Below, in pieces: positions 10,210-20,888 of a stretch of DNA of 64,000 bases (position 1 is the first letter of the stretch; each line of letters begins with the position of its first letter). Under the pieces are notes generated by a model. It made no database searches. It worked only from the letters and a program-made list of their open reading frames with translations, and was not told the DNA's origin. Origin of the DNA: Mastigamoeba balamuthi (Eukaryota > Evosea > Mastigamoebida > Mastigamoebidae); assembly GCA_902651635.1 (NCBI GenBank), contig CACRSC010001917.1, positions 605,977-669,976 on the forward strand. The letters run 5' to 3'. The position numbers and the translations under genes were made by a program.

Positions 10210-11822
10210 ATGCGTGGCAGGGGGTGCGTGCTCGCCGTCTGGGTCCTCGCAGCCGCGGCCGTGGCGGCGAACCCGTACTACATTCACATCACCGACTCGC
10301 ACCTGGACCCGCTGTATCACGAAGGCACCTCCACGCCCCCCCCCTCTCGCTGGCCGCGGGGCCAACTGGGCCCACTGCCTCACGGGGGCCCCACAGGGTC
10401 CGCCTACGACTGCGTCACGTCCCTCTGCTGCCACAGGCTCTCCATCGGCATCGGCAGGGCAGGCACGGCTGCCAGCCGCACCACTGCCGGGTGTGACCGG
10501 ACGCCCCTCCTCCCACCCCCCGCGCAGGACCGTACGGGCACTTCAAGTGCGACGCCCCCAAGAGGCTGCTAGACGAGATGGTCAGGGATATAGCCGCCTT
10601 GTACCCGGACCCAGAGCTCATCCTCCTCACGGTACCCGCCCCCTCTTCCGCCGGAACCACTCCCCCGGGCACTGACCGGGACACGGGGGATGCGCACCAG
10701 GGGGATTCTTCGCTGCACAACGACCAGGAGGCCACCCCAGCCGCGGTTGTGGGGACTTGGTACGACATCTCGTCGATCGTCCGCACGCACTTCCCCAGTA
10801 CGTCGACTGCCAGCCCCTCAAACTCCCCCCTCCTCGTCCAGCAAGCACTCTGTGACACCTTCCGACTCAACGCAGAGGCCGCTGTCTACCCGACGTTCGG
10901 CAACCACGAGGCGTATCCGTGCAACGTCGTCCAGCCCACACCACGCCACCCGATCATCACTGAAATAGCGGCCGTCTGGTATTCCTGCCTTCCTCTGAGC
11001 TCCCACATCGATTGACTGCCACTATTATGGGCTGCTCCCAGGAAGAAGTTCGGGTTCATCCCGGACGAGGCGGCGACGCAGACGCTGGAGGACTGGGGCT
11101 ACTACACGGCTCTGCACAGGCCGGGCCACCGGATCGTGTCGACCAACAGCCACTGGTACAACACGGAGAACAGCAAGATCGTCGACGGCCAGGACGAGAC
11201 GGGGCAGGCCAAGTGGTTCGAGGCCGTGCTGCGCAACGCCTCGCTCGCGCACGAGATCGTGTGGCACGTCACGCACATCCCCATCAACACGACGTCGACG
11301 TGGAGGGTCTTCAGCAACGACCTCATCGGTCGCATGCCCGCTGGCAGCGTCAAGAGCTTCTACGGCCACACGCACTACGACGAGGTGACGTTCGTGCGCA
11401 CGTCGCTCGGGGGGCCGTCGAGGTCGATCGGGTACATCGCGCCCGGCTCGTCGGGGTACCACGGCGTCTGGCCCAGCGTCCGCGTGACGCTCGTCGACCC
11501 CGACACGCTGCACGAGGTCGACATGCGCACGTACCACGTGGACCTGGCCAAGTCCAACAGGGACAACAAGCTGGCCATGTCGTTGTTCTACGAGACGAGG
11601 GAGACGTTCGGCATGGGCGACCTGACGCTCGAGTCGTGGGACGCGCTACTGCGCCGCATCCGCGACGACGAGGCCACGGCCATCGCGTACATACGCGCCC
11701 GCGACACTGACGAGTTCAAGGTGCCCGGCCGCTGCGACCTCACGTGCCGCGTGCAGCTGTTCTGCTCGATTGCCTACGCCACGCCCTCGCTCCAGGCTGC
11801 GTGCTTGGAAAACCCTATCTAG
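10210..11822 (+). CDS. Acid sphingomyelinase-like phosphodiesterase, secreted
   Basis: Six exons: 10210..10324, 10397..10462, 10528..10631, 10701..10797, 10876..10978 and 11042..11822; 421 aa. An N-terminal signal peptide (VLAVWVLAAAAVAA) is followed by the metallophosphoesterase metal site ITDSHLD, then LCC, TGDSS, GNHE, HVTHIP and GHTHYDE in the order of acid sphingomyelinases and SMPDL3 proteins. It lacks the saposin domain. Likely a lysosomal or secreted phosphodiesterase; the substrate could be sphingomyelin or nucleotides. Introns 1 and 2 (72 and 65 nt) begin GCACCT and GCACGG: only these donors restore HEGS and AGPYGHFKCD, which match the family. Other donors are GTACCC, GTACGT and GTATTC. 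Confidence 0.88.
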
Positions 11823-12796
11823 CTCCTCAGGCCCGCCCCACTGTGAGTGTGCTACCACCAAAACTGAACCAAAGAGCTGCTGTGATGGGAAATCTCACCT
11901 TTGAGTTTATCAGTCCCTCGAGCAGGTAATGTAGACTACGAGATGCAATCAGTACCGTTCACTCAACGAGCACTATGGGTGGTATTCGATCACCCCTGTG
12001 CCTCATACCACCGAGCAGCTCCCATCGCACCCGCAAGGCTGCCGAGATGTCTGATAGTAGTGCACTTTCACGCATCCCACTTGCGCAGTCTCGTTTCCCC
12101 TACCCTCTCTCGGTCTCACCCAGCAACTTGAGCCCACCTCATTTCTCAGTCGTGCTGGCACAGGTCGAACACCCTTCTGGACACCAACCTCCACCGCCTA
12201 TCAATTGGGAGCAGCAGACAAACGCTGGGGGCCCCACAAAACCAGACGAGCAGGGCCCAAGGTGGTGCAGCGACCACAGGTTCACTGTGGGCTGGACCTG
12301 GGCCATCACCACCGTGCTGCACAGCTAGCACCTCTTCGCAGCTACACGGTCACTTCGTTGGCAGCCAAACGAGCTGGCAGTCGAAGTGATCGATGGCAAG
12401 GGGCAACAATACACGCGGTGGGATCCTCATCGAACAGGATACCTCTACTGACCCTGCGCATCGACCACCACGGCTGCCAGCTCCTTGGTCAGCCTCGAAG
12501 ACGTGCTGGCTGGGTGTCAAGGATGGCCCGGGACTTCCCGCGGCGGACCTCGAGGTGCCTCATCGTCGTATCGTCGCGGACAGGGCCTTCTGCACTTCCA
12601 CATGTGCTTCCACACCATTTCCACTCTGATATCAGGCTTTCACAGGATTTCCAACAACCCCCTGTTTTTCATTAGTGGAAGCACACTGTGGAAGACCCGC
12701 TCATAAAACGCGGGGATGCCACGCACTGAACTGCCATTGCAAACAACAGCGGACAAGAGTAGTAGATTGATAGAGAGACCAACAGCAACCGAGAAG
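11823..12796. other. Intergenic, no gene seen
   Basis: 974 bp of intermediate GC content. Short frames only, with no coding pattern or recognised domain. Nothing supported beyond presumed terminator and promoter of the neighbours. Confidence 0.4.
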
Positions 12797-14033
12797 ATGG
12801 CGAGCATCACCGGCAAGACGACGGGGTACGTGGCGACCGCCAAGGGCGAGGACCTGAAGCTGCAGGAGTTTGCCCTGAGGCCCCTGGGTCCCCAGGACGT
12901 CGAGGTGGACATCATGTACACGAGCCTCGTGCGCCACTCGCTCACCGATTGTGCCTGCGCTGCAAACTGACCGGACGTGCCGCCCTCAGTGCCATGCGGA
13001 CGCGCACATGAAGGACAACGAGTGGGGGATCACCGCGTACCCCATCGTCCCCGGCCACGAGGGTGCGCTAGCCGCACACTGAAGTAGTGCGCGATAGAGC
13101 TCTGCTTCTGACCCAGAGCACTGCGCGCAGGCGTGGGGAAGGTGAGCGCCGTGGGCAGCGGGGTCAAGGGCCTCAAGGTGGGCCAGATGGTCGGCATCGG
13201 CTGGATCCGCGATAGCTGCGGCATGTGCCCCAACTGCCAGCGCGGGGCTGAGAGTGCGCAGCGCCCCTACCTGGCCGCACGTCCGCTGCAGCTCACACTG
13301 GGTGGGAACCCCGCGTGCAGACATCTGCCACAAGGGCTACACGGGGACGATCATCACGGCCCAGGGCGCACAGAACACGGGCACGTTCGCCAAGAAGGTC
13401 CGCATCGCCGAGAAGTTCGCGTTCCCCATTCCCGCGGGGCTGGACGCTGAGCGCGCCGCCCCGCTGCTGTGCGCGGGCATCGCCGTGTACGAGCCGCTGC
13501 GCAGGTACATCGCCTTCCCGGGCGCCCGCGTGGGCGTCGTGGGGCTGGGCGGCCTCGGGCACCTCGCCGTCAAGTTCGCGCGGGCCATGGGCGCCGAGGT
13601 CACCGCGCTCTCGTCGACCGAGGGCAAGCGGGCCGAGGCCACCGCGAGGCTCGGAGCGCACCACTTCGCCTGCACCGGCGATGCGGCGGCCATGGCGGCG
13701 CTGGCCAACTCGTTCGACCTGATCCTTGACGCGTCGTCAGCGTCGGCCAACTGGGAGCAGCTCATCGGGATGCTGCGCGCGGGCGGTGTGCTCTGCCTCG
13801 TGGGGACGCCCGTCGAGAAGATCCCCGTCCCGACGACCAGCATCGTGTTCGCCCAGAAGTCTGTCGCGGGCTCCATCGTCGCGGGGACGCACGCGATGAA
13901 CCAGATGCTCAACTTCTGCGCGGCCAACCAGATCTACCCCGAGTGCGAGGCCTGCAGCTTCGCCGACATCAACGCCGCCCTCAAGCGTGTGCTGGCCAAC
14001 CAGGCCCACTACCGCATCGTCCTCAAGTGGTAG
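12797..14033 (+). CDS. Zinc-dependent alcohol dehydrogenase, CAD/AdhC type
   Basis: Exons 12797..12928, 12990..13062, 13131..13253 and 13321..14033 give 346 aa, the usual length. Catalytic-zinc residues are in CHADAH and PGHE, structural-zinc cysteines in [10 protein letters not shown] and NICHKGYTG, and the NADP-binding turn is [16 protein letters not shown]. All three introns (61, 68 and 67 nt) begin GTGCGC, and the joins rebuild the family motifs exactly. Members of this group reduce aldehydes with NADPH. The start is the ATG at 12797, preceded by an A-rich leader. Looks complete and functional. Confidence 0.92.
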
Positions 14034-14311
14034 GGCTCTCTCCCGCAAGCATCGGTTCTGCCCAGGGAAAGTGCCTAGCTCTGGAAGAGACCTCCGCCAC
14101 ATGAGGGGAGGGGGATGGCCCGGTGCACCCCGCTCTATTGCATGGCGTTCAAACAACAGCACACCCTTCGTCATATTTGTTGCTTTCCACTGGATCGAGC
14201 CAGTTGTCTGTCCCGCGCCATTATCTTCTGGCCTGATAGGAATCCCTTGTTGCTCGGGGCTTGATACTGGGTGCTTTGGGCTTCACAGGCGTCGAAACGA
14301 GGGCGGGAAGC

Positions 14312-15057
14312 TCAGAGGTGCACGGGGATGAATCTCATGAGCTCGTCGCCGGTCCACCAGTCGACCACGACACAGGCGCCGGCCCCGGCCTGAATTGAGA
14401 TGTAGCGCCTGTTGCTGTTCTCGGGGTTCTGCTGAGTGCTGACGCCGCCCTGTGCCAGCCCTCCAAACGTCAGCCCCAAGGTCTCGGAGTAGCTCAGCGG
14501 TGACCCTGTCATGCTCCTCGAGGCTGCAAAAAACACTTGCTGTGTGACCACGGGCGAAAGCCGTGTTTGCCGGAGATGGGGTGGGGTATCTTACAGCTAG
14601 AGCTGATCTGCGCCGTCTGAGTCGTAAGGTTTGCTTGCCCGAGCCCCAGGGCGAACCTCACGGACCCGTGGACAGACAGATCGCTCGAGGCGGACCCTAT
14701 GACCGTGGTGCGCTGTACACGTTGCGCATTGCAGCCAGTAAGTTTATCTTAGTCTCGATGAAAATGCGATGGAAACCGTACACGCAGTGCCAAGCTGCCG
14801 TTGAGCAGCAGGAAGTTGTCGCCCTTGAGCAGCGGCTGTCCCATGCGCCACGGGTTGATCGGGGTGATGCGTAGGGCCACAGCGTCCGCAGGGCGAGCAC
14901 TTATGCCACCGGTAGCGGTCAGGTAGAAGCCGTTGGTCCCGTAGATGGCCACTGTGTCGCCATACTTGATGTACGAGCCGCTGATGCAGGGGCAGTCGAA
15001 CTGTGCGACCGCGGAAGCCGCCAGAGCCAGCACAACCAGGAGGGAGGTGGTGCTCAT
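14312..15057 (-). CDS. Small secreted protein, beta-rich
   Basis: Exons on the minus strand: 14782..15057, 14595..14712 and 14312..14523; 201 aa. The start MSTTSLLVVLALAASAVA is a clear signal peptide with cleavage near AQF. The rest is rich in Gly, Thr, Ser and aromatic residues in short strands (YIKYGDTVAIYGTNGFYL, GDNFLLLNGSLAL, VVVDWWTGDEL), which hints at a beta-trefoil-like fold. Introns are 69 nt (GTACGG) and 71 nt (GTAAGA). I do not recognise a family. Likely lumenal or extracellular. Confidence 0.65.
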
Positions 15058-18000
15058 GGGTGGTGGACTAGAGGAGGTACGTGGGTTGGGCAGAAAAGAA
15101 ACAAGGAGTTGTTTAGCACGTGCACCGTTTTGTTTGCCCCAGATTCTCTGAGAAAGAGGGCCGAATTGCTGTAACGGTGCAGATTCAGGCATGACGCAAG
15201 CCCATGCTTTTCTTGTCGGCTGCTTCGGACGAATGGCGATGCCGATGGACGAGCTTTTTCACGGAAATTCAGTGCTCGGAAACGGTACCCACGGCGGCAT
15301 CAGCATCGCTGCTGCCGCTGGCAATGCATCGGCCGGCAACGGCAATGACATGCTAGCCAGATCTCACCTCTCATTTTGCGCTTCGTGGCAGATGACGTGT
15401 CAGGGCTTCTTAAGGCAGAGCGGCTCTGCCTACGAATCATTTTCTCAAGCCCTTCACACAGGCAAGCCTTCCGCGGGCAAGGCGACCGCCATTCACTTCC
15501 CTCTGCCAACCTTCTCTGCCCAAGCCGAGGTTTGTCCGCGGTCGACCGTAGTACCCCTCATCCACCAGCAAGTCACACTCTCTTCGCAGGCGAGAGGGCT
15601 ACGGGGCAGTGGCAGCTCATCTTTCTGGTCGCGACAGCAATGCAAGCACCTCTACGTTTGGTCTGCCAAGGCAGAGCACTGCGGGCGTTAGCATCGAGCC
15701 CAAAGTACCTGCTTCTCCTCCTTGTTATACTCCGCACTGACCTCCCCGAGGGCTGCGAGCACCAGAATTAGGCCGATACGAATGCACGCTCAGGCAGCGA
15801 CGCTTCGAAGCATCCGCTCCCCATGCACTCGAGGCACTTTTCTCAACCCGCTCCAGCCAGTACCCGCAATGCAGTCGAGAGCTAGCAACCTCATCCTGGG
15901 CGCTATCGCTATGTGCCAGGAGCTGTGTGATACTACTACTACAGCGTGGTAAAGCCGCATGCAACTTTGCATTTGATCGCTCACGAAGAGGCACAGATCG
16001 CTGGAAGACAGTAATTGGCAGGTGCGCACTGCAATCGAGGGTTTCTGGGGAGGCAGCGGCTGTGCCAGAAGTCGAAGACGTGGCTGCACGGGCCAACCCT
16101 GCCGGGGTGGTAGCGGCTGCACAATGCCCAGGCTGCTCAGGCGCCTGCGGGCGTGCAAGTTCCCCACCAGTTCCCGGACAGCAGTGCCCGGGCCCCACTG
16201 AGTCTCTCTGGTGCAAGTTCCCCCCTTTCCCAGCGCTTCGAGTCTAAGCACGCCATTCGTACCGGAAAATCAAGTGTGCTTCTGCCTGTGTCTCTATTGG
16301 TGCTTTTTCTACAGGATGAGAACACCATTCTGTCTCTCGGTTTGGAATTCAGTGTGCCAACGTTTGTTTATACAGCACCAGGTCTGGGTCAGACATAGAT
16401 TGCATTTCCCTCCCTGAAGATCTGAGCTTCTTTTTTGGCTAAGATCACCTGCTATCAATTATTTAATGACTGAAATGGAGTGCCTGAGCGCGTTGCTCGA
16501 GCCAGCGATTGCACGGAGCCCGTCTGTTTCCCAACGAAGAGGGTACAGTAGGAGTTTGGCAAGGACAACAGCACCCGTGCCGCAATCAATCTCTACGGCA
16601 GTGAGGCTATCACTTTCATCGACTTGAAGAGGATCTCGTGTAGCCAGACATGGGCCAAGGTGCTGCAGCATGCACGTTGTTTCCTTGACAGTGATGCACG
16701 CTCGGCAGCCCACACAAGACCCAGAAAACAATCTGACTTCGGGATGAAAATCAGAGAGAACTCAGGGTCTGAAATCCGTGCCAAAACCCCGGTTTCTACA
16801 GGTTTCACCCCAATTTCACGTGTAGAAACTAGCAGAAGCCGGAACCTATTCACAGGAATTTCTCGTAGCAAAAGCACACCGTTTTCTGAGCAAAACGGTT
16901 TCTTTATTGATGGTAGCCGACGAGTGGGAATTCAGTCTTTCTGGCAGAGCCGTCCTCTGCATCATCCCTCTCAGAGTCCTACTTGCCCTCGTCAGCAGAC
17001 ATCGCCTTCTTCCCATTCATGTTCTTGTTCTTGGCACGTGCACGTGACCGCTTCTGAAAAGAAGTTAACACTAATTGAAGCTCATCTTGGCATAGTTGGA
17101 ACAGTGAGGACCCAAACCATTGCACAAGTACTCGATGAGTGCCATCTGCTGCTTTGAGGGCCTTGACAGCCTGCTGCAGGTCCTTGAGAGAAGCACTCCT
17201 CCTCAGGCATGGCATGATTGGCTTTCTTCGCCTTGATCATTTTCACAACAAATGTATAGTAAGTGTGAGAATGCACTGATATAGTATATAAAAACGTCAC
17301 ATCTCTTCTTCATTCTTTCATGCCAGTGTGGAAATGCACCAGAGCAGTGTAAAAACGCCATGACTTTTTCAAATAATGGTAGAAATCCCAAAAACGTTGG
17401 ATTCAATGCATTTAAGGGGTGAATCTCTGACAGAAACTAACATTGAACTACCCCCAGCACTGTGTGGTCGCCTTATGCAGGCACACTCGGCTCTTAGTGC
17501 ACCAGCAATGGCGTTGTGCCACTCTTGGACGGTTATACTTACACCAATCCGAGTTCAACCAGCACTAGTGCTTCTGTGCAGAAAGGCCACGGAATTGTTT
17601 TCTCGTGATGCACAATCTCATCTGGACAAGAACACTTATTCAAAGAAAGAATGATAGTGAGGTACCCAATGTCATGCTTAAGTACTAAGCTGGCTCTCTT
17701 GCACGTGGGATGGGCACTGATGCAGCCACAGAATCTCTTCTTGCCCGGCGTTCTGCAGGAGCTTCTAGAGCATCTGCAGAGTAAGAAGCCATTGTCAGTT
17801 CGGATGTTTTGAAAAGGGCCAATGAGAGGGACACCATCATCTCAAGATCAAGTGCTGCTTCAGTGATGCTGATGTGAATGCGATCTGGAAGAAACCAGTT
17901 GATATCACTGTGAATCAACTGAATCGGGTCTTCAAATCTTCAGCCAATGAAGAATGTCATACTCAATTCAGTTGGTTGAACAAACAAGGACAAGGGCATT

Positions 18001-18306
18001 CATAGTGTTATTGGCAATTTCATGCTCTAGTTAATTTCCCAGTTGAAGAGGGCAATTCTTATGGGATCAAGTCTGTTAAATCCCAGTCTTAGCAAGGAAG
18101 AAGAGCCAAATATTCTTTGACAGAATTTGAATGCCCTCTCACTGAAAATTGGTGGCAAGTATGAATTTTTGTCTGGAAAGGGTCATAGAGGCTAATGGGG
18201 ACAAAAGCCCTCTCCAACCATCAGCACTCCCCCTTCCCTCCCTCTGCTCCTTATTACCAACGAAGTCTGTATGCTTGTCTGTTCTGGGGGAGTATGAACT
18301 TACTTA
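15058..18306. other. Gene-poor, lower-GC stretch
   Basis: About 3.2 kb with no supported gene. Base composition is nearer even than in the flanking genes. Scattered short minus-strand frames (for example 16979..17215 and 17685..17918) look like worn coding remnants but carry no named domain. Two inverted repeats can fold: 16792..16800 with 16821..16829 (9 bp), and 16878..16885 with 16892..16899 (8 bp, ACCGTTTT). It adjoins a transposon and may be older mobile DNA. Confidence 0.4.
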
Positions 18307-20626
18307 AGGTGAACCGAAAAAGTGTGTGCCATGGACTGAAAAAAAATGTACCAGATTTTTGAGTAAATATCTTGGTTCTGGGGCAGTCGCATGTCTCTCC
18401 CTCACAGCCAGCACGTGCAGGCAGCTCGCCACTGCGTTCTCGGACTCCATTGATGTCATACTAGTGCTGCCAGGAGAAGGAGCTCAGGATGATGTGGTGA
18501 TAACACTGAGGGTTGGAACAGGAAGTGAAAACGGTCTTGGCAAGCTTGAAGCCTAGCAAACAACAGAACGGGGCACAACGAACTGAACGAATCCCCAACT
18601 CGGATCACTAAGCATCTGTAAGGAGGTTTCTGTGATCATAGGGGCTTGTATCTGCTGTGATTGGAGACAGTCATTCACCACATCCACCACACAGAAAAGT
18701 ACATCCTGTGAGATGATTCCCGGCTCCAAGGCTTGCTGCAATGTGCATACCTGATCACTTGGGGCTGCAGAGCTTTCACAAACTCTGAGAAGTTTGGCTG
18801 GAGGTGGCTGAGATGCGCAGCTTAATGACAGAGCTGTACTTATTGTAACTATATCAGGCTTGTGAACTGGACAAGTTGGGGATCTGAGATCGGAGATGGT
18901 AGTGCAGTAATAAGTGATTCCTCCACTGGAGACTGTGATGAAGCAAGAGATGGAATTGGAGCTGGCGTTGCTGGTACAGAAACTTGGGCGGGCTCTCCAA
19001 TAGGAATTACAACCTGTGAAGCTTGAAGCCTCTGGATTTCATCACGAAACTTCATTGCTACTTCCTTGAGGCTGTCATAGAACTGCTTCTTACCCATCTC
19101 GTGCAGCTCTTTCATTGGCTTCCATTGCCCTCCTGGCTTCTTGAGGCTGGCAACTGGGAATTTGAGCTCTCTAGTAATCTAAGAATGCAGATCCTCTGCT
19201 TTCAGGCTGCATAATTTCAGTGAACTGTTTTGAGATATGCAGACAGGCAAGCTTGCCCTCTGAGGTAACTTCATTGGCAATGTGTGTATTGAGACTAAGG
19301 CTGTTAGAGAGCTTGTGCTTAGCCTTCTCCTTGGCTTTCTGCTTATTGACCTCCTTAGTCAGAGCATTTAACTCCTTAAAGGTATCTCATAACAATTCCA
19401 GCTGCATTCTGAACAAGCTTGTCAGCACGAATTTTCTCTGCACCTTCTCTCCATTCATCATGCTAAGGAGAACATCACTGTTAAGTGGCCAGATCCCATG
19501 ATGTCTGGCTGACTTCCTGGCTGCTTGACTAAAGTGGCTGTTTTCTTCCCAGGACAAATGTCCTTGATGATGATATCCCGCAATATGATGCTAAGAATGA
19601 CAGTTGATCCGGGAGAGTGACTATAGAGTCAGAGTCATATCAGCAATTGTGAAAAGTGTGTGAAAGATATCAAGGAAGGAAAATCTCGAAGCGTACTGTG
19701 CTTCAATGTATGGGGCACTGCGTTCACTGAAAACATCATGAAACTGCTTGTTCGTTCCCAGATCATTCACCTGCCACTCCTGTGTTTGCTCAGCTGGTCC
19801 ACCAGCCACATTGCTGTCATTCACTGCAGCAGTGAATAACTAACTGGTCCTTGTGGATCCACATTGACTTCGTCACCCCAGAAGCTGCAATTCATTAGAG
19901 AACGAAGAAGAAAGAAACACACAGATGTTGAGCATTAATGATGAACTGTGCAAACAGTTCCTTGAGCAGTTCGAAAAGTGACAGAAGACACTCTGCAGAG
20001 CAGCCTTGTGCGTTTCAATCACAGTGATTATCTTTGAGAGAGTCTCAGGATCTGGTTTGAACTTGGCAAGCTCAGAACTGCCCAGTGGTAGCAATACAGC
20101 TGGAGAAGTGCCAGGGCCTTCTTCCAGTGCCAGTTTGCGAACTCTCTTCAAGTGTGCTGCCCAGGAGGACAACCTGGCATGAGTAATCAGAAATCTGACA
20201 CAGTTGGCAGCATGCACGGCATTCCGAAGAAGCTCCACCTCAGTGGGTACAAGACAGGGCAGTGCGCCATAATGAGTGAGCTCCAGTGAATGGGGGTCGT
20301 GGGCGAATTCACTGTGGTACTTGGCAAGGGTTCTACAATCAACTCCAACCTGCCTGGCGGCTGCCCTGCACGACAACCCCGTGCTGTCACGACCGTTCAT
20401 CAGACGTATCCTGCACAGAATTTTCGCCTTGTACACGGCGTCTTCCTGCCCCTCCATCTGCACTCCGATGTGAGGTGACGTGGTGAACAGGGCACACACC
20501 TCGTGCTGATGCCTGGTGTCCTGCCAATGCTGTGCGCTGCTGATGAAGAGTTGAAGAATGAAAAATTTTCGAGAGAATCTGGTACATCGTTTTTCGGTCC
20601 GTGAAGCATACTTTTTCGGGGCACCT
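18307..20626. mobile_element. DNA transposon with terminal inverted repeats and TTA duplication
   Basis: The left end (18307 onward) reads AGGTGAACCGAAAAAGTG and the right end, read from 20626 on the minus strand, AGGTGCCCCGAAAAAGTA. The two ends stay alignable for about 50 bp, through a shared ATGTACCAGATT. Flanking copies of TTA (18304..18306 and 20627..20629) are a 3-bp target duplication of the type left by PIF/Harbinger elements, although the transposase remnant is too worn to assign the superfamily. Length is 2320 bp. Composition is much lower in GC than the neighbouring genes. Internal coding sequence on the minus strand is decayed, so this copy is probably immobile on its own. Confidence 0.8.
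19873..20457 (-). pseudogene. Transposase remnant with an N-terminal helix-turn-helix
   Basis: Inside the transposon. From the ATG at 20457 the frame reads MEGQEDAVYKAKILCRIRL, then CRAAARQVGVDCRTLAKYH, a helix-turn-helix like those opening many transposases, then LPCLVPTEVELLRNAVHAA. It stops at 19873. Further minus-strand pieces (19621..19824 with WQVNDLGTNKQFHDVF; 18849..19115, Lys/Glu helical) lie downstream in other frames and could be the worn catalytic and tail regions. No full DDE triad can be traced. Superfamily left open. Confidence 0.55.
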
Positions 20627-20888
20627 TTATGGCCAGTGCTGTATGTCCAAAAAGTCACTCATTCTGGTACCCTGATACTGGTCCAAAATGTGCTCTGCGA
20701 ATTGAGTCAGATCGTGGACAATCGCTTCGGCACTTCATCTTATAATTACAGCAGCAGTACAGGAAACCAGGAAGCCCAAGAATGCTGAGGAGGTTCTCAG
20801 TGAGGGGGAAGATATTTTCCGGGTATCTTCTGCCACAAACTCTAATTGCTTATTCCCACTCCCGCACTCGCCGCCCCAGTCGCAGAGC

